Positions 33,423-45,182 of a stretch of 64,000 nt of DNA are shown here, piece by piece. How positions within the stretch are numbered: the first letter of the stretch is position 1; the number at the start of each line of letters is the position of its first letter. Under the pieces are notes generated by a model that had not been told where the DNA came from, made no database searches, and saw nothing but the letters and a program-made list of their open reading frames with translations. The DNA is taken from contig RPFO01000213.1 of NCBI GenBank assembly GCA_009746045.1, positions 812,564 through 876,563 of the forward strand, read 5' to 3'. The position numbers and the translations under genes were made by a program. The stretch is from Mesostigma viride. Its lineage: Eukaryota > Streptophyta > Mesostigmatophyceae > Mesostigmatales > Mesostigmataceae.

Positions 33423-35620
33423 ACTTTCTCGGTCCAAAAATCAAGCCATCACTCACAAACAGCCACGCGACTGCTGTGCTCTCACGCCGTCTCATTACAC
33501 ACAACTGATTTAGGTAATGCAACGTTGTTGGCGCGTCAAGGCGTCGGGTTTCATCTCACTTAAATCGTTGTGTGTTCCCTTTGCTGCTTTGCTGGATAAC
33601 GCATGTTTCCCTTGCATGCAGGCAATCTACCTAACACAACCATGGCGCACACATCGGCCAGCCCAGCATGGCGGGGAGGGCACCTGCGGACACAGATTTT
33701 GTAGGCTCTGAGCCCTCATCACATCGCTGTAGCACTGGACAGTCTCCTGCGGTAAATTTCTAGAAAGTCGTCCATTAATTTCAGCAATGATCGCTGGGAC
33801 AGCCCTACGCGGATGTTATACTGCATTTGTAAGATGCTTGTGGCTGTGCATCTTGCCCGCCACCCTCGGACTGTGATTGAGTGCACTTCTCCTTCATGTG
33901 TTTTGTCAGTACAGTTTGTCATGCTAATGTAATGCAGAAAACCGCAATTCAGGCAGCAAGGTAGCAGCCATGTTGATTTTGATGATGATGATGATGATGA
34001 CTTGGTTTAGGTGGTCTTTTGAACTTGTTGATTTTAATGAAATAAGTTTACCTGTGCGTGGTGTTGATTTGTCAGTTTGCTACGCCTTTGGTTGTCATGT
34101 TGACGTTTGTCATGTTAACATTTGTGGACATTTTGTCATGTTAACAATTTTTTTGGCCTTCGTTTGTTAACGTCTTGACATTTCTTGACACATCACCTTG
34201 GTTTGTCAGTGTATTGACATTTTTTTCCGTGTTGATATGTTGATATTTCAAAGATTGTCAAGGTTTTGTCAACCTTTCAACATTCTGTCAAGGTTTGTCA
34301 AGCCTTTGATGTTATCATGTCAAGCTTTTGTCAAGTTCTGTCAAGGTTTGTCAAGGTCATGTCAGTTGATATGTCAAGAATCTATATTACTAATTTGGCA
34401 ATGTAAGGTAATCCGACACTATTCAGGGCATCACCGAGTACGCGGCCAATCCAGAAGGGGCGGACTGACTGACCACCAATCCGCGCCAAGCGCACGGAAG
34501 AACTGCCAACCAATCCGCGCAAAGCTCCCAGCGAGCGAAGCGAGCGGCCGCTTTAGCGGCCTCCTCTCTGGAGGGCAGCGAAGGAGACCGTCAGTCCGTC
34601 ACGATTCCTCTCCGGAGTGCAGCGAAGGAGTACGCTTCTACGAACTACAGTATGCGTCTACAGCGGGCAGCGGGCAGTCCCTCCATGGTCTCTCTACCGC
34701 CAAAAATTGATTAATTTTTTTTTTTTTTTGGCTGTGTGAAGCCAGCGGGTCACACTAGAACTATTTGACAATTCTTGACAAACAATTGTCAAAGTTTGTC
34801 AACACTCCGTTCCTAGTGTGGCAGCGAGGATGGCATGCCTGCACCAAGGAAGAGGAGGGGTAAGCAGCCTGCAGCAGAAACTGATTCCTCCATCTGCAGC
34901 GGCAGTGATAATGGTAGCCAAGAGGATGTGGCTCCACCTAGCAGCGACAGTGATGACCCATGCAGCTACAATGCGTCTGAACCTGCACGGGGAAGCGTGG
35001 ACGGAGGGGGAGAGGAAGGAGGCAGCCTGCAGCAGAAAATGCTGCTGATTCTGCCCGTGGTGGCGATGGCCGCGAGTATGCGGCTGAACCTACGCGGGGG
35101 AATCGTGGGCAGAGGGGGAGAGGGGGTAGGCAGCACAAGAATGTGGCTGAACCTAGCCGGGGCGACCTTGCACCAACGAGGAGAAGTGCAAGGGCGTATG
35201 GAAAAGTGAGCTACGCTGAAGCAGATTGTAGCAACTCGTCTAGTGACTGAAATTGATGTTCTTATTAAACTTGAAGAGCTGTACTCCAACTGCACAAGAA
35301 ATTATTATAATTTGTAATCAAAGTGATTTCTGGTTGCGTGGTATGAATGCGATTTCTCTGTGTGCATGAGGTTTCTCAGTTTTTCTCAGGCCTTAAGTTT
35401 CCCAGATTTTCTCAGGCAGCAACCTGAGAAAAAACCGGGCGCCTGAGAAATTTCGTTCCTGAGAAAAAAAAATCTCAGGCCAGGCGACTTTCTCAGGCTG
35501 ATCTCAGTTTTTTCTCAGTTTTCTCAGTTTTCTCAGGTGATTTTCTCAGTTTTCCTGAGAAAACTGAGATTTTTCTCAGTTGATCTCAGGAAATCTCAGG
35601 AAATCTCAGGACATCTCAGG

Positions 35621-37619
35621 AATTAATTAATTAATTAATTATCAACATCACTCCGTTGGGAGTAGATGTAGCACATAGCCCTGAGAAGGGGCATATGGCT
35701 TTTAATACATTCTAGGCTACTTCATGCAAGGGTGGGAATGTAAGCTACCCCTGCTCTAGGTGCACCAGGGCACCCGCACCCTCATGGTCTATCACGCTAT
35801 GCCCGGGTAAGGGGGGAGCATGCCTGTGAGGGGGAAGATCATCATGGCTATACAAAAACTAGAGCGTGGCATCTCAGCAGAGAGCAGCTCTCTGCATGGG
35901 CACAGCATTACTAAATAAAACTAGGCATCGTCTGGAGTGTGGCTCATCATAGGCACACATGTACATGACTAAAAAGGCTAGGCCTAAGCTGGTATAGTGC
36001 CTGTAGTAGGCGGGCATGTACAAGGCCACTGTCTAACTATTCTACACTACTGCTATATTCCCCTAGGCTGGGGCTGGAGTTGCTGGGGCCGCGGTGGTCG
36101 AGGGGGTCGCGTGCCAGGGCTTGTGGCCGACGTAGATGGCCGCCCCCTTCCAGTACACCGGCTGGCCCGCCTTGGTCTGCCGGAGCTGGGTGTAGGTCGG
36201 CCATAGCTCCCGTCGCCGTTGTTGCTGGGCCAGGGTCAAGTCGTCGTCCACGGTGAAGGGAGTATTCGCGAGCCGCTTGCGGCGTCTGAGAAACGAAAGC
36301 TTGTCCGCTGGGCTATCAAAGATGAGAAGAAGCGGAGGCGCCCCTGCCTTACCCGCGCGCGGGGGAGGCGGTGGGCGGTCAGCTTGATCTCACCAAGAAG
36401 GCCCATGCGTGCAAGGATTTTGCTCTCAAACGCACGTGCAAGCTTCTCGGAATTCTCACCTTCTTCCATGTCCAAGTTCTTGAGGATGGCGTTGAGGCTG
36501 CGCTTGGCGAGCTCGGCCTCCTCGCGGAGGTCAAGCGTCTGCCGCTGGAGCTGGGCTGCGACGGCGGAGGTGGTGGAGGTGGTGTGTTGCTTAAGCATGT
36601 CCGCCCAGGTCGTGATGGGAGGAGCATCGCCGGCCGGGCCAGCCGAGGCTGGCTTGGCGGCAATGTCCTTCACTGCCTGGGCGGTGAGGCCTGCCGTGTT
36701 CTGCAAGACCTCGATAGCGATTGCATTATCCTTGAGGCGCTGGTCGATGTCGCGGAGCTGGGCGGTGATGGAGTCGGTGGAGGCGGAGGGGGGGGGGGGT
36801 GGAGGCGAGGAGGGTGGCGGTGGCGGTGGGGATGGTGGGAAGCTCAGCAGCCAGCGTGCCACCAATTGCCGCCACATCTGCGGCAAGAGGGGTCACGTGC
36901 TGCTCGAAAGCTTCCTTGAGGAGGGTGCGGATGGTGGCTTCGGTGGGGAAGGTGGAGGGGGGCGGTTTGGAAGCCCAGATCTCGGCTTCGGAGCGTCCAA
37001 CAAGGGAGCAGAGGGCGAAGCGTTGGAGCTTGGGGCGACTCATGCGGGGAAGGACGGGGAGAGTCTCGGCGGGGTCGACAAGCTGGCCAGTACCAGGCCC
37101 GCGGCCGCGGTTGTGGGACGTGAGGTACACGCACAGGGCTAGAAGCGAGGCGTGATTGCCTTGAAACACGTCTTCCATGAAGCAACCGGGGCTGCGTTGC
37201 CAGAAGCCGGAGCTGTTGACGTCGAAGGAGGTCTCTTCCCAGGGCGGCTCAGCAGAGCGACTGCGCTTAGGATCAGGCGATGCAGATGGCGAGGCAGGCC
37301 CGGGAGGCTGGGCGAGCACCAGTGCACGACTAGCGTCACCGTTGCCATCTGGGCCGGTGGGCGAAGCTGCAGCCGAAGCTGCAGGCGTATTTTCATTGCC
37401 GAGCGCAGCCGCCAGGCTGCGTTGCGTCGAGAGGCGTTTGCTCATCGTATATTGCGTAATAGCGTCGGAAAATTATATCAGCATGTGCGTCGTAGAAAGA
37501 CGCATCGATTGTGATATTCACGGCTAAATTCGGTGCTCAAACGTGAAAGTTATGAGCTCCGCCGTCAGCCATGGCTATCTCGTGGCTCGTGGCTCGATTC
37601 CATCCCATGTTCATGGTCC
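35621..37619 (-). mobile_element. ORF1-only non-LTR element (HAL1-like)
   Basis: A 1,999-bp insert in the Z2 subterminal array, flanked by the 9-bp duplication CATCTCAGG (35612-35620 and 37620-37628). On the minus strand it starts with a short leader, encodes one LINE ORF1-type protein (37445 to about 36063), has a 3' UTR of about 440 bases and ends in (TTAA)n at 35621-35640. There is no RT or endonuclease. A complete ORF1 unit with its own tail and target duplication suggests a non-autonomous family moved by a partner LINE, rather than a 5'-truncated LINE, which would keep the 3' (RT) end. Confidence 0.8.
36063..37445 (-). CDS. LINE ORF1-like protein (frameshifted)
   Basis: Read as three frames on the minus strand: 37445 to about 36800, about 36800 to 36320, and about 36320 to 36063. 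The breaks coincide with a G12 run (36788-36799) and a short G/C-run stretch near 36330. The N-terminal part (MSKRLSTQRSLAAAL) is Ala/Pro-rich. A proline run is followed by a likely coiled coil (DSITAQLRDIDQRLKDN through AELAKRSLNAI). The C-terminal part has the pattern of LINE ORF1 RNA-binding domains: PLLLIFDSPADKLSFLRRRK, then DDDLTLAQQQRRRELWP and GAAIYVG. The likely role is RNA binding in a ribonucleoprotein. Homopolymer breaks may be sequencing errors or decay. Confidence 0.7.
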
Positions 37620-37718
37620 CATCTCAGGAAATCTCAGGAAATCTCAGGCAGCCTTCCTGAGAAAACTGAGAAAACTGAGAAAAACTGAGAAAAATCTCAG
37701 ATCTGAGTTCCTAGTGTA

Positions 37719-38093
37719 GAATACACATTTAATTCTGGCAATGGCATGCCTGAGAAAATGCCCTGAGATTTTAAGCGCCTGAGAAAATGCCCTGAGATTT
37801 TCAGCCTGAGAAAAAAAAATCTCAGTGTCCACGCAAAATCTCAGTTTCCACTTAGCCCTGAGATTTCCTGAGATTTCCTGAGAAAAAGCCAATTTTCTCA
37901 GGCCAATCTCAGGAAATCTCAGGTCACTTTCTCAGGAAATCTCAGGAAATCTCAGGAAAATCTCAGGAAATCTCAGGAAATCTCAGGAAATCTCAGGAAA
38001 TCTCAGGAAATCTCAGGAAATCTCAGTTTTTTTCTCAGGAAATCTCAGGAAATCTCAGGAAATCTCAGTTTTCTCAGTAGCGAGTTCCTAGTG
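37719..38093. repeat. Right end of Z1: subterminal array
   Basis: The counterpart of 30090-30413 in opposite orientation: AATACACATTTAATTCTGG at the inner side, then CTGAG/CTCAGG words, then the GAGTTCCTAGTG terminus. It has several more AAATCTCAGG units than the Z2 version, which shows that the array expands and contracts. Confidence 0.85.
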
Positions 38094-38095
38094 TG

Positions 38096-39145
38096 GCAGA
38101 AATAACATTCCACCTGACTGATGTCCCGTGAGGTCCCACTGCTGGGCCCAGCCTTGGGAGGACCACCCACCCTCTTGAAGTCAAACTGGGACTGTGGATG
38201 TCCCGACTTCGGCGGGGTCCCCCGTCCAGCCCTTCTGTCACGCCCCCTCCTGGACCTTCCTCGACCCCTTGAAGAGGTCTCAGGCCCTCTCGAGGGCGCT
38301 GGGCCCCCGTGGCCCGATCCCCTCATGGACTTAACCGTGGGTTCAGTGGCCTCCTCATCACCCTGACGAGGGCGCTTACCACCCACGTACTTGCCGCTGA
38401 AACACTCATACAACTGGTCCGTCATGGCTGCCCAGCCATGGACCTGTCGCATGTGGATGGTCACATTATCCATGGTGACCGGATCCAGCTGCAGCGACTT
38501 GAGAAAGTCGCCCATGGCCATCCGATCTGCGACGAAGAAGCCCTTGGCCATGGCGTCCTCCCTCAGCTTGACGAAGTCTTCAAAGGCGTGGACCACTAGC
38601 TGCCCCTTGATGGGCTTGTAGTCCAGGTATTCTTGCTTCAGGTGGGACCCATCTATGGTCCTCTTGTCACTCAGGAACACCCTGAGTCGCGTCATAAACG
38701 CCGCCCAGGTGTCCCCCGCCGCGTGTCGCTCCCGAACAAACTTGAACAGCCGCCTCGCCGACTGCCTTATGTAGGCACTAGACGCCAGGATGCGAAGCTT
38801 GTCACCGGTGTATATCTCCGTGTACAAGTTCATGTCCTCTAACATCCTCTCAGCATCCCGGGGCTGCCAATTGTCCTTGATGGACTGAAACTGGCCTAGC
38901 ACCGCGTACCCCTCAGCCACTGTCGGTCGCTTAGGCGCCGCTTGATCTGCGGCTGGCGCGTTCTGACCGCCCTGCGATCCTTGGCTCTGATCATCTGGCA
39001 CCGCAGCCTGGTCTCCCAGCGCCTGGCCGTCCCCGCGTCCATCGCGTCTACCGCGTCCATCGCGTCCATCTCGTCCATCCATCCCAGCGCCGCGCCCCGC
39101 AAAGCCCATAAGGCGCGCTTGTTGGTCAATAGCACCCTCACTCAT
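38096..39145 (-). CDS. copia-2 gag, main part (interrupted)
   Basis: An open frame from an ATG at 39145 (MSEGAIDQQARLMGF) through the GRDGR repeats, the helical capsid-like region, the RGRGRSRRGRD basic stretch and the first half of the zinc knuckle (VECYFC), where Z1 begins. The knuckle is completed at 24823-24780. No frameshift is seen, unlike copia-1. Gag would form the particle and bind RNA; with the insert it can no longer make a full protein or Gag-Pol. It starts about 100 bases after the stop of the extra ORF. Confidence 0.85.
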
Positions 39146-39247
39146 GATGGCCTCTGTTCAGATCTGCTATAGCCAGCCAAGTGGCCAAGAAGCAATTAAA
39201 GCAATATAAGCTACTGAACAAGAAAGGAAAGTGCCAAGTGTTACCAC

Positions 39248-40168
39248 TCAGGCAAGACCACCACGGTTGGCCCCAGGCGCGTCCTGGTTCTCCTTGTCGC
39301 TGTCGTCGTCGCTGTCGCTCACCACAATCAGCTCTGGCACCCTGCTCCCCGCTGCGCCGTCGTCGACCCGCTGTCGGCCCGCGATAACTGAATCGTTACC
39401 GTTGGTATAGTAGACAGGTGACAACCCGTCGTTGGCACCCCGCGGATTGTATCTTGGCACCTCGTGGTCGCCAAGTGCCTCGTCGCCTAGCCCAGCGACG
39501 CCCCTTGCTCCCACCTCAAGGTCACTATCGTACCCAAGAGGTGCAAACTCTTCCCAACGCGTCACACGAACGCGAAGGGGTTGGGGCAGTTCCTGAAAAG
39601 GAACCCTTGCTCGCTCCGGAAACCTGCCGACTCTTGCCGCGCGCTGTCCTCCGGTGATGGCTTCCGCTGTCGCCCCAACCTCTGCAAGCCGCCTGTAATG
39701 CTCCGCTCCGCGTCGTTCACGCCTAACTGGCCCCGCTGCAACACCCTCGTCGCCGATGACGCCTGCGAAAGTACGTGGTACACCCGCACCCGCTGCTGTC
39801 GGTACAAACTCGTGTCGCACTGCGCCAGCTGCCTCCGCAACCTCGCCACGCCTTGCCGCCAACTCCGCACGCACTCGCTCAGCTACTGCTGTAATCACCG
39901 TCTGGATGCCGACCAAACCGTGAAGCTCCTGCTCGAGGTCGTCGATGCTCCGGTGCTCCGGAATGACGATGGTTTGTACGTGCCGCAGAATTCGCTCCCA
40001 ATCTTCGACCTGGTCGTCGACGAATTGCACGAAGCTGCGATTAACAGGCGGACGATCTGCAAGCAATAAAGATAGATCCCGAACGACACGACGCAATTCA
40101 GGCGAAATCGAACCCCCAGCAGACTGCCGAAACCGGAAATCCTGCTGCCGTTGTTCTTCCTGCACCAT
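39248..40168 (-). CDS. Extra 5' ORF of the copia family, 306 residues, unknown function
   Basis: An intact frame between the 5' LTR and gag. It is rich in Arg, Glu, Val and Ala, with likely helical stretches (SPELRRVVRDLSLLLADR; VITAVAERVRAELAARRGEV), an acidic serine tract SDSDDDSDKENQD near the end, and no signal peptide or membrane segment. I do not recognise a family. It could be a Gag-related or regulatory protein, or the upstream part of a longer Gag. Most copia elements have no ORF here. Copia-1 carries a frameshifted copy at 10619-11521. The annotated ATG may not be the real start; upstream in-frame sequence is short. Confidence 0.7.
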   Translation of the reverse strand: MVQEEQRQQDFRFRQSAGGSISPELRRVVRDLSLLLADRPPVNRSFVQFVDDQVEDWERILRHVQTIVIPEHRSIDDLEQELHGLVGIQTVITAVAERVRAELAARRGEVAEAAGAVRHEFVPTAAGAGVPRTFAGVIGDEGVAAGPVRRERRGAEHYRRLAEVGATAEAITGGQRAARVGRFPERARVPFQELPQPLRVRVTRWEEFAPLGYDSDLEVGARGVAGLGDEALGDHEVPRYNPRGANDGLSPVYYTNGNDSVIAGRQRVDDGAAGSRVPELIVVSDSDDDSDKENQDAPGANRGGLA

Positions 40169-40261
40169 TCACCACCGGACGAGCTCCTCGCGTCGTCAAC
40201 GCTGCACACCGCAACCGGCAACGACCCTCCTGGCCGTTCCGCTGAGACTGGTTGTAATTTG

Positions 40262-40959
40262 AGTTATAACGTTCCTAGCAAACGCAATGTGAAGGATATG
40301 GTTGCAATGCAGCAATGTGTGAATATGGTTGGAAACGGAGCTTTGTTAAAATTGGATAATGTTACAGCGCTCACACACTTGAGGCTTGTACACGCGCTTG
40401 CCAAGTCAAGGCACAACACGTGAGGCGGGCTCGCAAGAGATGCCCAATTGGCACTGGTCTATTGTTTATATACTTGTGCACTGTGCTTGCTAGTCCTGAG
40501 CAGCCTAGGAGGCCTGCTCAGTAATAACACCCCCGGTACAGTATTCACTACCTGTACAGCGCCCAGCTCCTATACAGTAGGTCTGCCATACAGGCACAGT
40601 GACCACAGAGCACAGTCCACAGTGACTATTGCATCTGCACCTAGAAGTCCAGGACTAAGCCTGCGGTACCAACAGACCACAGGTTAAGGTTCCTATTTCC
40701 TGCGTACGACGTATTAATCCAATACCGTCGTAGGTACAGCACCTAATTCCTGTCAGCCCAGGAATTACTGTCGACCCCATATGTCGTCGGCAAATATTCA
40801 CGTCCGACTTAGAAGAACAGCCGGCTCGCGCTCGCGCGCGACCGGGAAGTCGGAACGCCATAACTTTCTTGATACTTGTCGGAATGAACTCGTTCCGGTG
40901 CCGCTGGAATCGCAGAGATATGCCGAATCAGGATCACGCCAATGCGCTTGGCGTTAACT
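40262..40959 (-). repeat. 5' LTR of copia-2
   Basis: A 698-bp LTR starting AGTTAACGCC at 40959 and ending at 40262 (ACGTTATAACT, a 2-base change from the family end ACGTTAACT). It carries the TATA-like box at 40464-40471 and is followed by CAAATTACAACC, the probable primer-binding region. Confidence 0.9.
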
Positions 40960-40964
40960 GCATG

Positions 40965-41600
40965 ACCAAACATGTGGTGCAATCCCAATGCAATGTTGGA
41001 CACAAGAGACATTTTATACAGGTGAGGTGCTTGGAATAACACTCTCACTTACATACAACCATGCTCCCCATTGCATCATTCAGGCCATCAGCCTCATCCT
41101 CCTCCTCTAAAGGAGCCTCCTGCCCTAAGGCAGGACTTTCACGCTCCAACATTGAAGGAGTACGCAAACTACCTCCAAGAGCCATGTGGGAACGTTGTTG
41201 CCTTGTGGTAACTGCTTTCACCACGGTGACGTGGGAAGACCCAGTCACTACCCCATTGTGTTCTTCCTCCATGGATGCACCCTCAACCTGTGCAGGGAGA
41301 CTCTCAACCTCAAGTGGGGGACTCTCAACCTGTGCAGGCCGGAGCAAATCAACTTCATCCAGAGTAATGGGGGGGTCACTCTTAGCCCCCTCCCTGGCGG
41401 ACCCTAGCAAGCCCAGGGAAGGCAGAATCCGTCAGGTTGGGTTAAATTAATATACCCACCTCGGTTCACTTGCCAATGCCAAAGAGGGCAATATGACCCT
41501 GTTTGCATGGCAGAAATAACATGTTACCCTGCGCTGCACCGCAGATCCAGGTGCTCCCCACTGGGCACCTTAGTACCCTGTTGAAGTGATTATCAAATAA
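40965..41600 (-). pseudogene. copia-3 gag end and pol start
   Basis: The minus strand first shows a decayed zinc knuckle (CYFCHA near 41500-41520), then a Pol N-terminal frame 41045-41410 with VVKAVTTRQQR, like AAVVTRQRAR of copia-1. The integrase start is at 40965-41045 (LYKMSLVSNIALGLHHMFGHA), where copia-2 interrupts it. The sequence continues at 19647. Stops and shifts make it non-functional. Confidence 0.75.
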
Positions 41601-42132
41601 ATCACAACCTTGCTTGCAAGTGCGCCTTCACGCCAGGCTGCACTTCATGCAACAAAGGTATCAACCGTAACTCCTCTTGTTGTTGCTTATAGCATAATTT
41701 CAGTCGTTCGCGCCACTCGCGCCCGGGGCGACTGCTCACTGGTGAAGCCTTCGCTCCCAACACGCTCAGCAGCTGCCTTGAAGACCTTCATTGTCGATGG
41801 CGACAAATTCTGACAGCCGCTTGCGACATTTGTGCTCTCTCCCGCTCTTGACAGCGATACTCGTGCTCTTTCCAGATCGCTGGCGACTTTCGCAGTTGCC
41901 CGATCACTTCAGCACTCGCAGCCGCTCGCAATCAGCGCTTCATTTGCCTTCAGCGATACAGTTCGCTGGCTGCGACTTCGCTGCCGACCCGGCCACGCTT
42001 TGGCCTTCAAAATTGACCTTGCAAACAAGTTATTAACTTGCAGCATTAATAATGCCAATGCATTAATTAGCATGAGCTTGTTCTGCACAAGAAAATTTAT
42101 ACAGCATAAACCTTGGTATAATCATCATCGAC
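41601..42132. other. Probable copia-3 gag or leader remnant
   Basis: It lies between the recognisable copia-3 gag end and the LINE insertion, so by position it should be gag or leader of copia-3. I could not align it with copia-1 gag. The short frames here (41610-41813, 41832-42164) have no known family. Confidence 0.4.
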
Positions 42133-42150
42133 ATATATATGACAAGCTCC

Positions 42151-44252
42151 TGCGTGGACGATAGGAATTATAGCACCGGCGGGCTTCAAAGTGCCGGACG
42201 GCAGGCGGTACCACCACTCCGTGGCAGCTTGGCCCAGTTTGCTACCGGCTGGCACACGTTTTCAGTGAATTTTGGGCTCCAGATTTAAATGCAACGTGCG
42301 GTTTGAGGCAGGGGAAAACATGCGTGGACGATAGGAATTATAGCACCGGCGGGCTTCAAAGTGCCGGACGGCAGGCGGTACCACCATTCCGTGGCAGCTT
42401 GGCCCAGTTTGCTACCGGCTGGCACACGTTTTCAGTGAATTTTGGGCTCCAGATTTAAATGCAACGTGCGGTTTGAGGCAGGGGAAAACATGCGTGGACG
42501 ATAGGAATTATAGCACCGGCGGGCTTCAAAGTGCCGGACGGCAGGCGGTACCACCATTCCGTGGCAGCTTGGCCCAGTTTGCTACCGGCTGGCACACGTT
42601 TTCAGTGAATTTTGGGCTCCAGATTTAAATGCAACGTGCGGTTTGAGGCAGGGGAAAACATGCGTGGACGATAGGAATTATAGCACCGGCGGGCTTCAAA
42701 GTGCCGGACGGCAGGCGGTACCACCATTCCGTGGCAGCTTGGCCCAGTTTGCTACCGGCTGGCACACGTTTTCAGTGAATTTTGGGCTCCAGATTTAAAT
42801 GCAACGTGCGGTTTGAGGCAGGGGAAAACATGCGTGGACGATAGGAATTATAGCACCGGCGGGCTTCAAAGTGCCGGACGGCAGGCGGTACCACCATTCC
42901 GTGGCAGCTTGGCCCAGTTTGCTACCGGCTGGCACACGTTTTCAGTGAATTTTGGGCTCCAGATTTAAATGCAACGTGCGGTTTGAGGCAGGGGAAAACA
43001 TGCGTGGACGATAGGAATTATAGCACCGGCGGGCTTCAAAGTGCCGGACGGCAGGCGGTACCACCATTCCGTGGCAGCTTGGCCCAGTTTGCTACCGGCT
43101 GGCACACGTTTTCAGTGAATTTTGGGCTCCAGATTTAAATGCAACGTGCGGTTTGAGGCAGGGGAAAACATGCGTGGACGATAGGAATTATAGCACCGGC
43201 GGGCTTCAAAGTGCCGGACGGCAGGCGGTACCACCATTCCGTGGCAGCTTGGCCCAGTTTGCTACCGGCTGGCACACGTTTTCAGTGAATTTTGGGCTCC
43301 AGATTTAAATGCAACGTGCGGTTTGAGGCAGGGGAAAACATGCGTGGACGATAGGAATTATAGCACCGGCGGGCTTCAAAGTGCCGGACGGCAGGCGGTA
43401 CCACCATTCCGTGGCAGCTTGGCCCAGTTTGCTACCGGCTGGCACACGTTTTCAGTGAATTTTGGGCTCCAGATTTAAATGCAACGTGCGGTTTGAGGCA
43501 GGGGAAAACATGCGTGGACGATAGGAATTATAGCACCGGCGGGCTTCAAAGTGCCGGACGGCAGGCGGTACCACCATTCCGTGGCAGCTTGGCCCAGTTT
43601 GCTACCGGCTGGCACACGTTTTCAGTGAATTTTGGGCTCCAGATTTAAATGCAACGTGCGGTTTGAGGCAGGGGAAAACATGCGTGGACGATAGGAATTA
43701 TAGCACCGGCGGGCTTCAAAGTGCCGGACGGCAGGCGGTACCACCATTCCGTGGCAGCTTGGCCCAGTTTGCTACCGGCTGGCACACGTTTTCAGTGAAT
43801 TTTGGGCTCCAGATTTAAATGCAACGTGCGGTTTGAGGCAGGGGAAAACATGCGTGGACGATAGGAATTATAGCACCGGCGGGCTTCAAAGTGCCGGACG
43901 GCAGGCGGTACCACCATTCCGTGGCAGCTTGGCCCAGTTTGCTACCGGCTGGCACACGTTTTCAGTGAATTTTGGGCTCCAGATTTAAATGCAACGTGCG
44001 GTTTGAGGCAGGGGAAAACATGCGTGGACGATAGGAATTATAGCACCGGCGGGCTTCAAAGTGCCGGACGGCAGGCGGTACCACCATTCCGTGGCAGCTT
44101 GGCCCAGTTTGCTACCGGCTGGCACACGTTTTCAGTGAATTTTGGGCTCCAGATTTAAATGCAACGTGCGGTTTGAGGCAGGGGAAAACATGCGTGGACG
44201 ATAGGAATTATAGCACCGGCGGGCTTCAAAGTGCCGGACGGCAGGCGGTACC
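42151..44252 (+). repeat. 170-bp tandem array, 12 full units and a partial one
   Basis: Units start at 42151 and every 170 bases to 44191 (TGCGTGGACGATAGG...), nearly identical; the first unit has CACTCC where the others have CATTCC. The last unit stops after GGCAGGCGGTACC, where the GC-rich LINE leader begins. The units lie within the LINE target duplication, which points to 5'-UTR promoter monomers of the kind known in mouse L1. An unrelated satellite is the alternative. Near identity of units suggests recent amplification. Confidence 0.9.
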
Positions 44253-44365
44253 GCGACCGCAGCGCGTTGGGGGGCTGCCGCCCCCCAAACCCCCCGCGTG
44301 GGGGGCTCCGCCCCCCACACCCCCCGCCCCCCCCTCGGTGGCTGCCACGCCTGCCCTGATTGTTC

Positions 44366-45182
44366 ATGGACGACCCACGACCCCCTTCGCCCAACGGCTC
44401 CCCCGCTCCCCGGTTGGCGCCTCGGCGGTCCTCTCGGCTTGCGGCCCTTCTTGCGGAGGTGGGCGACCCGGCTGCGGGGGGCTCGGGCGCCCCGGTCTCC
44501 CCCTCCTTGGTCTGCGAGGTCTGCCGGAGCGGGCACCGCGGGCACCACATGTTAGTTTGTGATGCTTGCAATTCCGGGTGGCACTTGCAGTGTCTTACTC
44601 CCCGGCTCTACCGGGTCCCGCCGGGCTCCTGGACGTGCCCGCGCTGTCCCCCCCGGCGGGCCCCCGGGCTGCCCTCCCCGCTGGGTGCTCCGGCCCCCTG
44701 CCCCGTGTGCCCCCCTGCCGAGGCCCTCGGGGCGGGCCGTGGCCTGCCCGATGGGGCCGCCGTTGCTCGGGCCCTGGCGCCCTCGGCCCCGGGGCCCCAC
44801 CCGTCGCCTGGCCCCGCCGACGGGGGCGCGGCGCTGTCGCCTGGGCTGGCCCGGCCGACCCCCGGCGGGCCTGGCGACCCCGGCGCCCGCCCCCGGCCCC
44901 TCGCTCCCCGACGCTCTGGCCTCCCTTCCCCCGGCCGCGGTTGGCCACCCAGCCGCCACCCCCGTCCTTGCCGCGTGGGACGGCGGCCCCCGGGCCCACG
45001 CGTTCACCTCGTGGCCGCCCTCGCACATTGTCGGCGTGGTGGGCCGCGCCACCTTTTCTTGGGCGTACTGCCCTTTGTTGCTGGACGCGGTCGGGTCCAG
45101 GCCGCCTTCCCCTCGCTCCCTAGGCCCCCGGCCTTCCTGGCCCTAGTTGCGCAGGTGCGGGCGACATTTCTTTCCGCCGCCC
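44366..45182 (+). CDS. LINE protein, N-terminal segment with PHD finger
   Basis: The frame starts at an ATG (44366, MDDPRPPSPNG). A PHD finger lies at 44513-44647 with all eight ligands in C4HC3 spacing: C-x2-C-x11-C-x2-C-x4-H-x2-C-x14-C-x2-C, including DACNSGWHLQC and GSWTCPRC. PHD fingers usually bind histone H3 tails, so the domain could tether the ribonucleoprotein to chromatin; that is inference. A long Pro/Ala/Gly-rich linker follows. The frame is lost at a C6 run near 45180, and the protein continues in another frame from there. Confidence 0.8.

Noticed and set aside
36219..37142. 307-residue plus-strand frame opposite the ORF1-like gene
   Set aside because: It is Gly/Glu-rich antisense of a Pro/Ala-rich protein. 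The minus-strand reading shows a proper LINE ORF1 C-terminal domain.
42151..44252. The 170-bp array as a CRISPR array or plain satellite
   Set aside because: There are no unique spacers, since the whole 170-bp unit repeats. The LINE target duplication encloses it, so it belongs to the LINE.
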